From the NCBI GenBank assembly GCA_030590745.1, contig JAUVCS010000029.1, positions 1-8,197 on the forward strand: DNA of 8,197 nt. The letters run 5' to 3'. This DNA is from Desulfuromusa sp. Lineage in GTDB: Bacteria; Desulfobacterota; Desulfuromonadia; Desulfuromonadales; Geopsychrobacteraceae. The position numbers and the translations under genes are program-made. Shown in pieces: positions 1-6,088 of the stretch. The first letter of the stretch is position 1; every line of letters begins with the position of its first letter. The notes beneath the pieces were generated by a model that worked only from the letters and a program-made list of their open reading frames with translations, did not search any database and was not told where the DNA came from.

Positions 1-89
1 TCATATATGGGGGCGGTTTTGCCGGAGCTGGACAATCCGGACACGATGCTCCTGCCGGGGCGACGGACAATCGCCTGAGTAAGTTTCAT
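1..89 (-). CDS. Dimethylarginine dimethylaminohydrolase-like protein, N-terminal fragment (partial)
   Basis: Reading the minus strand from the ATG at 89-87 gives 29 codons that run off the window. The visible start, MKLTQAIVRRPGRSIVSGL, matches the conserved N-terminus of DDAH-type enzymes: a short beta strand with A-I-V/A-R-x-P, then R-S-x-V-x-G-L and a Ser-rich loop. The family hydrolyses methylated arginine to citrulline plus a methylamine; close relatives are arginine deiminases and amidinotransferases. The catalytic Cys, His and acidic residues lie outside the window, so the exact reaction cannot be told. No clear Shine-Dalgarno sequence precedes the ATG. The gene lies downstream of the slipin on the same strand across a 180-bp gap that holds a possible terminator, so it is probably a separate transcription unit. 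The call rests on about 20 recognisable residues. Confidence 0.65.
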   Translation of the reverse strand, partial: MKLTQAIVRRPGRSIVSGLSSSGKTAPIY

Positions 90-142
90 ATTGTGATTTG
101 TGGATGGTCTCAATTCTCAGAACTTCCCGCTATTCCCACTCG

Positions 143-175
143 AAAAAAAAGTGCTAAAAACAGTTTTGTGCTAGC
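143..175 (-). terminator. Candidate intrinsic terminator between slipin and the DDAH-like gene
   Basis: On the minus strand, GCTA (175-172) can pair with TAGC (156-153) and AAAA (167-164) with TTTT (160-157), closing a CTG loop with a four-base bulge at 171-168. Two bases later comes an uninterrupted run of eight T (150-143). The stem is weak and bulged but the T tract is strong. It would end the nfeD-slipin transcript before the DDAH-like gene. The more stable hairpins at 176-210 and 210-229 lie just upstream on this strand and may contribute. Confidence 0.4.
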
Positions 176-268
176 GGGGCAGTTGGTGTCGTGAGAGCCA
201 GACTGACCCCTGTTTTGCTACCAAAACAGTGAGCAGGAGAGAAGTGTAAACCAACTCAGTGGTTTTTT
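151..268 (+). ncRNA. Candidate structured RNA, family not recognised
   Basis: This stretch has no protein-coding character and is dense in inverted repeats. Hairpin A (176-210) pairs GGGG 176-179 with CCCC 207-210, CAGT 180-183 with ACTG 202-205, TGG 184-186 with CCA 198-200 and TC 189-190 with GA 195-196. It is capped by GTGA (191-194), a GNRA-type tetraloop only when read on the plus strand. Hairpin B (210-229) is a perfect 8-bp stem with loop CTAC. The region ends in a terminator-like hairpin (248-268). No plus-strand gene follows, so a free-standing small RNA, antisense to the slipin 3' end, is one reading. The other is that the repeats simply form 3'-end structure for the minus-strand slipin mRNA. 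I saw no match to SRP RNA, 6S RNA or a known riboswitch core, and no convincing promoter. Confidence 0.3.
248..268 (+). terminator. Candidate intrinsic terminator, plus strand
   Basis: AAACCA (248-253) pairs with TGGTTT (260-265) around the loop ACTCAG, and the T run continues to 268 and then as CTTATTT. The T tract lies on the plus strand only; the minus-strand flank is ACACTTC. It therefore fits the end of a plus-strand transcript arriving from about 150-240. The stem is only six base pairs with two G-C pairs, so it is modest. It sits directly against the slipin stop codon (272-270). Confidence 0.4.
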
Positions 269-269
269 C

Positions 270-1034
270 TTATTTATCTTCCCCCTTTAAAAATGGTTTC
301 AGCAGGTCAATTGGCATCGGGAACAGAATGGTCGAATTTTTTTCAGTGGCGATTTCGGTCATAGTTTGTAAAAAGCGCAGTTGCAACGCTCCCGGTTGGG
401 CGGATATCTGTTCTGCCGCTTTAGCCAGATTTGACGATGCCTCAAATTCTCCCCTCGCGTGGATGACTTTGGAGCGCCGCTCCCGCTCTGCTTCTGCCTG
501 CCGGGCCATGGCTCGCTGCATCTCGGTGGGTAAATCAACGTGCTTAATTTCAACATTGGAAATCTTCACCCCCCAGGGGTCAGTTTGTCGATCAAGGATT
601 TCCTGCAGATTGTGGTTGATTTTATCCCGCTGGGCCAGCAGATCATCCAGTTCCACCTGCCCCAGGACACTCCGTAATGAAGTCTGGGCCAGTTGGCTGG
701 TGGCATAGAGGTAATTATCCACCTCGATCAGAGCCTTTTCCGGTTGAATGACCCGAAAATAGAGAACTGCATTAACTTTAATCGAGACATTATCACGGGT
801 AATAATATCCTGTGGGGGAACATCCATAGCAATGGTACGCATGTTGATTTTTTTCATCTGGTCAATCACCGGAATGATAAATTTCAGACCCGGTCCTTTG
901 ACCCCGGAAAACCGACCGAGTCGGAACACCACCCCGCGTTCATATTCGAGAAGTATCCGGACCGCAGAGGCGATAATGATGACAATAAGGGCCAGCGCAA
1001 TAATCAGGAAAAAACCAGATCCCAGTCCAAACAT
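270..1034 (-). CDS. Slipin / stomatin-like SPFH-domain membrane protein
   Basis: This 254-residue protein has the standard slipin layout and length. A single N-terminal membrane helix (about residues 7-27) is followed by an SPFH/band 7 domain (about 28-195), then a charged helical segment (about 170-210, rich in Ala, Glu and Arg) and a hydrophobic C-terminal patch ([10 protein letters not shown], 237-246). Diagnostic motifs are GPG at 47-49, [20 protein letters not shown] (119-138) and [18 protein letters not shown] (152-169). Slipins oligomerise in the inner membrane and organise membrane microdomains; a partner NfeD protease is known in archaea to cleave the hydrophobic C-terminus. Here nfeD lies immediately upstream with three bases between its stop and this ATG. 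A strong Shine-Dalgarno (AAAGGAGGA, 1050-1042) sits inside the end of nfeD, which fixes the start and suggests translational coupling. Confidence 0.93.
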   Translation of the reverse strand: MFGLGSGFFLIIALALIVIIIASAVRILLEYERGVVFRLGRFSGVKGPGLKFIIPVIDQMKKINMRTIAMDVPPQDIITRDNVSIKVNAVLYFRVIQPEKALIEVDNYLYATSQLAQTSLRSVLGQVELDDLLAQRDKINHNLQEILDRQTDPWGVKISNVEIKHVDLPTEMQRAMARQAEAERERRSKVIHARGEFEASSNLAKAAEQISAQPGALQLRFLQTMTEIATEKNSTILFPMPIDLLKPFLKGEDK

Positions 1035-1037
1035 ATT

Positions 1038-2375
1038 TTAGTCCTCCTTTGATTTAGTTGTTTCTGTCAAGTTGACGGCTTCAATCGCCTTGACTTTAAG
1101 TTTGAGCCCGTTCAGAACCTGAACAACCTCGATCCCACTCCCTTCTGTTATCGGGCGGTCAGAACACGCCTGCCAATCCTCACCATGGACAAAAACCCGT
1201 CCTCTTGTGTGAATCGGTTCAAGAGCTTCACCGACTTCTCCTATCATCCCTTCCTGCCCGGAAACGGCTGGTCGACGCTGGGTGCGGATAATCATCGAGG
1301 TGGCAAAAATAATGAAACCGGCACTGACTGTGACTGTTGCCGCAATGACAGCCCGGGAGATTTGCAGATAAGGTTCACTGCTGTCGATCAACATCAGGGA
1401 GCCGAACACCATGGCAATAATTCCACCCACTGAGAGCATCCCGTAAGAGATAACTTTTACTTCCAGGATAAACAGAACCACTGCCAGTAAAATCAGCAGT
1501 ACGCCGATGTAATTGATCGGCAGGGATGAAAAGGCAAATAGTGCCAGCAGGATAGAAATTGCGCCAATTGCTCCGGGAAGAACAACTCCCGGTTGGGAGA
1601 TTTCAAAGAAAATTCCGATGATTCCCAACATCATCAGCAGGTAGGCAATATTGGGATTGCTGAGAGCGTTAAGAACTTTCTGTCGACCATTCATCGCAAC
1701 GGGTTTTAAAATCGTACCTTGAGTTGAAAAAAGCAGTGCCTCCCCATCACGGATATATTTATATCCGTCCAGTTGCTGGATTAAACTTTCAGTATTATCC
1801 GCAATCAGATCAATGACTGACAGATCCAATGCTTCCCGGGCAGAGATGGAAACACTTTCTCGCACCGCCTGCTCTGCCCAATCCTGATTCCTCCCCCGTT
1901 TTTGTGCCAGACTTCGGGCATAGGCGGCGGCATCGTTCTCTACTTTTTTCATCATGGTGCTGTCGGGCTGATTGCCCGCACCGATTGCGACCGGATGGGC
2001 TGCCCCGATGTTGGTGCCGGGAGCCATGGCTGCAAAATCAGCCGCCAGAGTAATCAATAACCCTGCTGATGCGGCTCGCGCCCCCTGTGGCGCGACATAG
2101 ATAATTACCGGGATCGGAGAATTTAACTCAGCTTTGATAATGTCGCGCATTGCCGTATCCAGGCCGCCGGGAGTGTCGAGATGAATCAGAATTGCCCGTT
2201 CGTTATTCTGGTTGGCAGTGGCAATGTGTTCGATTATGAATGAGGCAGTGACCGGATTGATAGATGAGGAAATACTCAGCTGGCGGATGGTTGTCTCCGT
2301 TGCATTGCCAGGTCTGGTTGGCGAGCTGGTAAACAAGAGGATACCGAGGATTATGAAGAGTACGATTCTACGCAT
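1038..2375 (-). CDS. nfeD: NfeD long-form membrane-bound serine protease (ClpP-class)
   Basis: The 445-residue protein has three parts. The N-terminus is a signal peptide or signal anchor (residues 1-19). A ClpP-fold protease domain (about 28-225) carries HLDTPGG (65-71), the catalytic Ser103 in GARAASAG (98-105), GTNIGAAHP (120-128) and Lys144 in MMKKVEND. The 41-residue Ser-to-Lys gap equals that of the characterised Pyrococcus 1510-N protease, which supports a Ser/Lys dyad. About five hydrophobic helices follow (roughly 243-262, 265-285, 288-308, 311-331, 341-363), then a soluble NfeD OB-fold domain (about 372-435). The expected target is the C-terminus of the neighbouring slipin. An in-frame TAA nine bases before the ATG rules out a longer start. 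AAGG lies only one base from the ATG, so initiation looks weak or leaderless. Confidence 0.93.
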   Translation of the reverse strand: MRRIVLFIILGILLFTSSPTRPGNATETTIRQLSISSSINPVTASFIIEHIATANQNNERAILIHLDTPGGLDTAMRDIIKAELNSPIPVIIYVAPQGARAASAGLLITLAADFAAMAPGTNIGAAHPVAIGAGNQPDSTMMKKVENDAAAYARSLAQKRGRNQDWAEQAVRESVSISAREALDLSVIDLIADNTESLIQQLDGYKYIRDGEALLFSTQGTILKPVAMNGRQKVLNALSNPNIAYLLMMLGIIGIFFEISQPGVVLPGAIGAISILLALFAFSSLPINYIGVLLILLAVVLFILEVKVISYGMLSVGGIIAMVFGSLMLIDSSEPYLQISRAVIAATVTVSAGFIIFATSMIIRTQRRPAVSGQEGMIGEVGEALEPIHTRGRVFVHGEDWQACSDRPITEGSGIEVVQVLNGLKLKVKAIEAVNLTETTKSKED

Positions 2376-2387
2376 ACCTTTAGCTTA

Positions 2388-2409
2388 ACCTTGATCTCCC
2401 AACTGTCAA
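2388..2409 (-). promoter_or_regulatory. Candidate sigma-70 promoter for nfeD-slipin, right against the start codon
   Basis: The minus strand carries a perfect TTGACA at 2409-2404, inside the short nfeD upstream region. With a 16-bp spacer, the best -10 is TAAGCT (2387-2382), which matches the consensus poorly. Transcription would then begin close to the ATG at 2375-2373, giving a leaderless or nearly leaderless message; that fits the lack of a properly spaced Shine-Dalgarno sequence. The -35 match is clear but the -10 is not. Confidence 0.25.
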
Positions 2410-2463
2410 TTCCCCTGTCACGGGTAATAGGTGAAAAAAAACCTTAGAAAACCAAAGAAATTC

Positions 2464-2492
2464 TTGATTTGTGGGGGGGAAACAAATAAACT
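2464..2492 (+). promoter_or_regulatory. Candidate sigma-70 promoter for the yqeY-cvpA-mutS2-dnaG operon
   Basis: TTGATT (2464-2469) and TAAACT (2487-2492) are 17 bp apart; each matches four of six consensus bases. The spacer contains the seven-G run (2473-2479). This is the best-spaced pair I found before yqeY, and it would place the RNA start near 2500, leaving a leader that includes the 2567-2590 hairpin. Confidence 0.3.
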
Positions 2493-2566
2493 GCAAAATT
2501 CGTTTAAATATCTCAAGATCGAATAAAGTTGTTGGAATCGAGGGGATTGGCAGAAAAACTAAATAT

Positions 2567-2607
2567 GGGTGCCAGAATTCTCTGGGACCCTCTTTGTATT
2601 TTATTCT
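2567..2607 (+). terminator. Intrinsic terminator-like hairpin in the yqeY leader (possible attenuator)
   Basis: GGGT (2567-2570) pairs with ACCC (2587-2590). After a single G-G mismatch (2571/2586), CCAGA (2572-2576) pairs perfectly with TCTGG (2581-2585) around a four-base ATTC loop. A T-rich tract follows (TCTTTGTATTTTATTCT, 2591-2607). It lies 38 bases before the yqeY start and no plus-strand gene precedes it, so it would act on the operon's own leader transcript. An alternative pairing of TTGGCA (2547-2552) with TGCCAG (2570-2575), and of GAGGG (2540-2544) with CCCTC (2588-2592), would exclude the terminator stem. Confidence 0.5.
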
Positions 2608-2627
2608 CTAGCTTACGGATGCGGTCT

Positions 2628-3074
2628 ATGAGTCTCAAAGATCAACTTATGCAGGATATGAAAGTGGCGATGAAAGCTAAGCAGGCCGATCGTCTTGGAA
2701 CCATTCGGCAGTTGCGCAGCGCCATTAAAAATAAAGAGATCGAACTGCGTCAGGATCTGGATGACAATGGAATTCTCGGGGTTATCACGACGGCAGTGAA
2801 ACAGCGGCGCGAAGCGGCACAGATGTACCGCGATAATGATCGTCCAGAGCTGGCAGATAAGGAAGAAAATGAAATGGCTGTTTTGCAGGAGTACCTTCCT
2901 GCCCAGCTGAGTGAAGTGGAAGTCCGGAATGTTGTCAGTACGGTTATCGCTGAGCTTGGTGCAACATCGATGCAGGATATGGGTAAAGTGATGCCACAGG
3001 TTATGGCCAGAACCAAAGGGTGTGCCGATGGTAAGGTTGTCAATCAACTGGTCCGGGAACTGCTGGCAGGATAG
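2628..3074 (+). CDS. yqeY: GatB/YqeY domain-containing protein
   Basis: This 148-residue helical protein matches the usual YqeY length. It shows family motifs in order: IRQLRSAIKNKEIE (26-39), KQRREAAQMY (58-67), EYLPAQLSEVE (88-98) and DMGKVMPQV (117-125) followed by TKGCADGKVVNQLV (129-142). The domain resembles the tRNA-binding tail of the GatB amidotransferase subunit, but the cellular role of stand-alone YqeY is not settled. The ATG at 2628 is chosen because MSLKDQLMQDMK is the normal family N-terminus. A longer reading from TTG at 2529 would translate through the leader hairpin and look nothing like the family. The ribosome site is weak (ACGGA, 2615-2619). Cys132 replaces the Arg usual in the GRADGK motif. 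First gene of the plus-strand operon. Confidence 0.92.
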   Translation: MSLKDQLMQDMKVAMKAKQADRLGTIRQLRSAIKNKEIELRQDLDDNGILGVITTAVKQRREAAQMYRDNDRPELADKEENEMAVLQEYLPAQLSEVEVRNVVSTVIAELGATSMQDMGKVMPQVMARTKGCADGKVVNQLVRELLAG

Positions 3075-3085
3075 GTGAGCACCCT

Positions 3086-3571
3086 TTGGGATTGATAGAT
3101 ATCGCTATAGTGGTGATCCTCTGTATCTTTTTGTTGAAAGGGGTTTTCCGTGGCTTGTTAAGAGAGATCTGCTCGCTACTCGGGCTGCTCTTGGGGGGTG
3201 TTTTCGCTTTCACTTTCCATCTGACCCTAGCACAATTTTTGCAGGATTCTTTTAATCTGCCGGCACAACTCTGTATCTGGGGGGCTTTTCTCTCCATTTT
3301 TCTTTTGGTGGTGGTCCTTTTTGGTGTGATTGGTTTTGTCCTGAACCGTTTTGTAAAGCTTGTTTTTCTCGGTGGTTTCAACCGGTTGGCCGGGGCGATA
3401 TTTGGAATTATTCAGGGGGTGGTGATTCTCTCGATGATCGTTCTTGCTCTCAGTTCTTCAGTTGCTCCGGATTCTGTCAGAGGAAAACTCAAACAATCAC
3501 AGTTGGCTCCCCCCTTTGCTACCCTCGGGAAGTCAATATTTACCGGGAGCCGGGGTTTGATTGATCGCTAG
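3086..3571 (+). CDS. cvpA: CvpA family membrane protein
   Basis: The 161-residue protein is strongly hydrophobic, with four likely membrane helices (about residues 4-20, 27-46, 62-86 and 102-123). It has the family signatures LLKGVFRGLLREICSLLGLL (16-35) and GFNRLAGAIFGIIQG (97-111). CvpA was named for colicin V production in E. coli; its general role is probably in envelope or stress physiology and is not settled. The start is a TTG at 3086, preceded by GGTGAG (3074-3079) with six-base spacing; no in-frame ATG or GTG gives a better N-terminus. It begins 11 bases after the yqeY stop. Its TAG stop (3569-3571) lies inside the left end of the inverted-repeat element, so the last residues may not be the ancestral C-terminus. 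Confidence 0.88.
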   Translation: MGLIDIAIVVILCIFLLKGVFRGLLREICSLLGLLLGGVFAFTFHLTLAQFLQDSFNLPAQLCIWGAFLSIFLLVVVLFGVIGFVLNRFVKLVFLGGFNRLAGAIFGIIQGVVILSMIVLALSSSVAPDSVRGKLKQSQLAPPFATLGKSIFTGSRGLIDR

Positions 3572-3682
3572 CAGGGTGTTGCAAAACGTTTTCGAGGGCT
3601 TGAGTGCAAGGCGAAAATTGCCGAAAAAGCGCAGTTTACACACAGTAATCGCAACGCAGATAGTTTTTCAACCGCCTGCTAG
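3568..3682. repeat. 115-bp inverted-repeat element (MITE / REP-like) between cvpA and mutS2
   Basis: The two ends are inverted copies of one another: reading inward, CTAGCAGGGTGTTGCAAAAC at 3568-3587 and CTAGCAGGCGGTTGAAAAAC from 3682 back to 3663, identical at 17 of 20 positions. The interior has no coding capacity but includes a small palindrome (GGCGAAAATTGCC, near 3610-3622). The terminal sequence (TTTTTCAAC...CCTGCTAG) resembles dispersed repeats I recall from Geobacter-type genomes; that link is memory, not a search. There is no obvious flanking target duplication unless CTAG itself is the target. It has no transposase, so any movement would need one supplied elsewhere. It overlaps the cvpA stop codon and occupies most of the 147-bp gap before mutS2. 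Confidence 0.75.
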
Positions 3683-3718
3683 GAGTAGTATCACCCAATT
3701 GTTTATTCGAAATCACAC

Positions 3719-6088
3719 ATGATCTGTAACGAAGCGGCATTGCAAAGACTTGAGTACCCGCGTTTGAGAACCCTGCTGGCAGGTCAAACTCATTCAGAGC
3801 CAGGATATCTGCAGGCGGAAAAATTGCTCCCCTGGTCAGATCAGGTGGTTATTGAAAAGGCCCTGACGGAGGTTGATGAAGCGGTTTCATGGTTGCTCGA
3901 TGGGCAGTCTCCTTCCCTGGGTGGATGCTGGGACCTTTCTCCATTGCTGAAGTCAGTTCAGGCTGAGGGGAGCCTGATCGGTGTAGAAGATCTACTGAAG
4001 ATAGCCCAGTCATTACGGGTTATGGAAGATTGTCGACTCTGGTTTAAATCTTCAACCCAGACGCTGTTGTTGAGCCAGTTAGCGGCAGAGATGACCGCAT
4101 TACCCGAATTGCAGCGGCGCTTGCAGGATTCCATCGGCTCGCGGGGTGAATTGCTCGACAGTGCTTCGTTTGAACTGGCTGATTTACGTTGTCAGATTCG
4201 GCAAAGCCGAAGTCGGATCAAGCAACAGCTGGATCAGCTCCTGACCGGAGAGCACTCTTCCAGCTTATTTCAGGAGCGGTTGATAACGATTCGCAACAAT
4301 CGCTATGTGGTGCCGTTAAAAAGTGACTGCCGGGGGCAGGTAAAAGGTTTTATCCAAGATGAATCAGCCAGTGGACAAACTCTTTACCTGGAGCCTTCTC
4401 AGGTTCTGGAAGGAAATAATCGGCTGCAGCAGTTAGTTCGAGAAGAGCAGCGTGAAGAACGACGAATTTTATTACAACTGGCAGGTCTGGTCCGGCGGGA
4501 TACCGCGGTTCTGGATAAAAACCAGACTTTGCTGGGGCGGATAGATCTCCGTTTTGCCGCAGCCAGATTGTCGCGAAACTACCAGGGCTGCCGGCCTGAA
4601 CTGGTTGATGAATCAATTGTTGAGCTGAAACAGGTGCGCCATCCCCTGTTGATGGAGGTTGAGGGTCGATTTGACCTTGCTACGGCAGTTGCAGTTGATA
4701 TTTTACTGAAAGAGGGCTGTCAGGCTCTGGTGATCAGCGGCCCGAATACCGGGGGGAAATCGGTTGCCCTGAAAACCTTGGGGCTGCTGCTACTGATGGT
4801 GCGTTCAGGGTTGCATATCCCCTGTGATCCCGACAGCCGTTTGCATCTATATCAGCACCTGTATGTCGATATCGGTGATGAACAGAGTATTGAGGAGAGT
4901 CTGTCGACTTTTTCCGGTCATCTGCTGAAGCTTCGTGAAATTCTTGCGCAGGCTGATGCAGAGACCTTGGTGTTGCTCGATGAAGCGGGCACCGGAACCG
5001 ATCCGGCAGAGGGGGCTGCACTGGTTCAGGCGGTCCTCGACCAGCTTTGTCAGCAGGGGGCTAAAATATTGTTGACGACCCATCTGGGGCAGTTGAAACA
5101 TTTTGCCGATGGACATGCCGCTATCGAAAACGCCGCAGTTGAGTTTGACCCTGAGACCTTGGTGCCGACCTATCGGTTACGCTACGGAATCCCTGGTGCC
5201 AGCAGCGCGTTGACAACCGCTAAACGCCTAGGGTTGCCAGCTCCGGTTATCCAGAGTGCAATTCAATATCTCGGTGCGGAAGAACATGATCATGGTGTTC
5301 TGTTATCGCGGCTCAATATCCGACAGCAGGATTTGGATCATGAATTGTTGTTGGCAAAACAATCCCGGATTGAAGCTGATATTGCACAACAGTTACGCAA
5401 GCGGCAATTAAGTCAGATCAAAGGGAAGAAGCAGGACATTCTTGCCCGGGCAACCCGTCAGGCTGAGGAGTTGATTACCGCAACCGAAGCCCGAATGAAG
5501 AAGCTTCGCAAGCGCCAGCCGGGGTCGGTAGCTCCGCAGCAGGCTATTGCTGATCGACAGGAGTTTACTGTAGCGCGAGAAGAATTGATCCCGTTCAAGC
5601 CAAAACCTAAATCTCTCGGGTTGGTTCCAGAAAAACTGCAGGTTGGGGAGATTATTCGGATTTTTGCTCTGGGAATTGAAGCACAGGTAGAGAAAGTGCA
5701 CGGTGAGAATGTCGAACTGCTGGTTGGTGGTAAGCGGATGCGCCAACCATTGAAAGCACTGGAGCAGTTTGTGCCACGCCGTTTTGTTGAGCCAACCAAT
5801 AAAAGTGGACAAGTTTCCCGCACCGTGATCGAGCGGCAGACCAGTACTCAGCTGAAGCTGATTGGCCAGCGGGTTGATGAAGCTCTGTCCCACCTGGAAC
5901 GCTTCATTGATGATGCCCTGTTGCACAATTTACAACAGGTTGAAATTATCCATGGTGCCGGAGAAGGTATTTTGCGCCGGGCGGTTCGTGAGCACTTAGC
6001 CGGAGAACGGGGGATTACGGCATTTTATGCCGCTCCAGCAGATCAGGGGGGAGAAAATATAACCATTGCTGAATTGAGTGGGAAATGA
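3719..6088 (+). CDS. mutS2: Endonuclease MutS2 (MutS-like ATPase with Smr domain)
   Basis: At 789 residues it has normal MutS2 length and order. A helical lever/clamp region (about 1-300) lacks the mismatch-reading domain of MutS. The ATPase (about 300-515) has Walker A GPNTGGKS (341-348), signature GDEQSIEESLSTFSGH (386-401), Walker B LVLLDEAGTGTDP (417-429) and the His switch TTHLGQLK (453-460). A charged coiled coil (about 525-600), a KOW-like barrel (about 638-684) and a C-terminal Smr domain (about 708-787) with HGAGEG (745-750) follow. MutS2 proteins act in suppressing recombination and, in Bacillus, in splitting collided ribosomes. The Smr LDLRG motif is replaced by LKLIG (712-716), so its nuclease activity is doubtful. 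The ATG at 3719 gives the family N-terminus, but no Shine-Dalgarno is close by. It overlaps dnaG by four bases. Confidence 0.95.
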   Translation: MICNEAALQRLEYPRLRTLLAGQTHSEPGYLQAEKLLPWSDQVVIEKALTEVDEAVSWLLDGQSPSLGGCWDLSPLLKSVQAEGSLIGVEDLLKIAQSLRVMEDCRLWFKSSTQTLLLSQLAAEMTALPELQRRLQDSIGSRGELLDSASFELADLRCQIRQSRSRIKQQLDQLLTGEHSSSLFQERLITIRNNRYVVPLKSDCRGQVKGFIQDESASGQTLYLEPSQVLEGNNRLQQLVREEQREERRILLQLAGLVRRDTAVLDKNQTLLGRIDLRFAAARLSRNYQGCRPELVDESIVELKQVRHPLLMEVEGRFDLATAVAVDILLKEGCQALVISGPNTGGKSVALKTLGLLLLMVRSGLHIPCDPDSRLHLYQHLYVDIGDEQSIEESLSTFSGHLLKLREILAQADAETLVLLDEAGTGTDPAEGAALVQAVLDQLCQQGAKILLTTHLGQLKHFADGHAAIENAAVEFDPETLVPTYRLRYGIPGASSALTTAKRLGLPAPVIQSAIQYLGAEEHDHGVLLSRLNIRQQDLDHELLLAKQSRIEADIAQQLRKRQLSQIKGKKQDILARATRQAEELITATEARMKKLRKRQPGSVAPQQAIADRQEFTVAREELIPFKPKPKSLGLVPEKLQVGEIIRIFALGIEAQVEKVHGENVELLVGGKRMRQPLKALEQFVPRRFVEPTNKSGQVSRTVIERQTSTQLKLIGQRVDEALSHLERFIDDALLHNLQQVEIIHGAGEGILRRAVREHLAGERGITAFYAAPADQGGENITIAELSGK

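Larger units (their letters stand above)
2376..2627. promoter_or_regulatory. Divergent intergenic control region; no rpsU present
   Basis: This 252-bp gap separates nfeD (minus) from yqeY (plus), so promoters in both directions are expected here. I see no coding sequence in it; in particular none of the basic S21-like peptide expected from rpsU, which in many relatives sits directly before yqeY. Contents noted separately are candidate promoters for each side, a seven-G run at 2473-2479 and a strong hairpin at 2567-2590. A short inverted repeat, AGGT 2428-2431 against ACCT around an A-rich loop, is too small to interpret. The second half (about 2493-2627) would be an mRNA leader of about 130 bases for the yqeY operon. 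Confidence 0.7.

Noticed and set aside
67..108. TTGAGA with a 17-bp spacer to TATGAA on the minus strand as a promoter for the DDAH-like gene.
   Set aside because: The -10 would overlap the ATG, so transcription would start inside the conserved N-terminus; probably coincidence.
3..200. Open plus-strand frame from the window edge to a TGA near 200.
   Set aside because: It has no recognisable protein features and runs through the hairpin region; the minus strand of the first 89 bases gives a clear DDAH-like N-terminus instead.
176..229. Partial resemblance to a cobalamin riboswitch core (GGTG ... CC ... CTGACCCC).
   Set aside because: The conserved GGGAA before GGTG and the GCAACTGT after the CCC are missing, the domain is too short, and no plus-strand gene follows.
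259..1052. Plus-strand open frames opposite the slipin.
   Set aside because: They are antisense shadows of a well-supported gene, with cysteine- and arginine-rich, unfamily-like products.
2529..2627. N-terminal extension of YqeY from a TTG at 2529.
   Set aside because: The extra 33 residues resemble no family member and would be encoded by the leader hairpin; ATG at 2628 gives the normal family start.
2613..3047. Minus-strand open frames across yqeY.
   Set aside because: Shadows of yqeY; His/Cys-rich composition with no domain resemblance.
5408..5926. 172-codon minus-strand open frame within mutS2.
   Set aside because: It lies wholly opposite the coiled-coil, KOW and Smr regions of MutS2, and its translation shows no family features.
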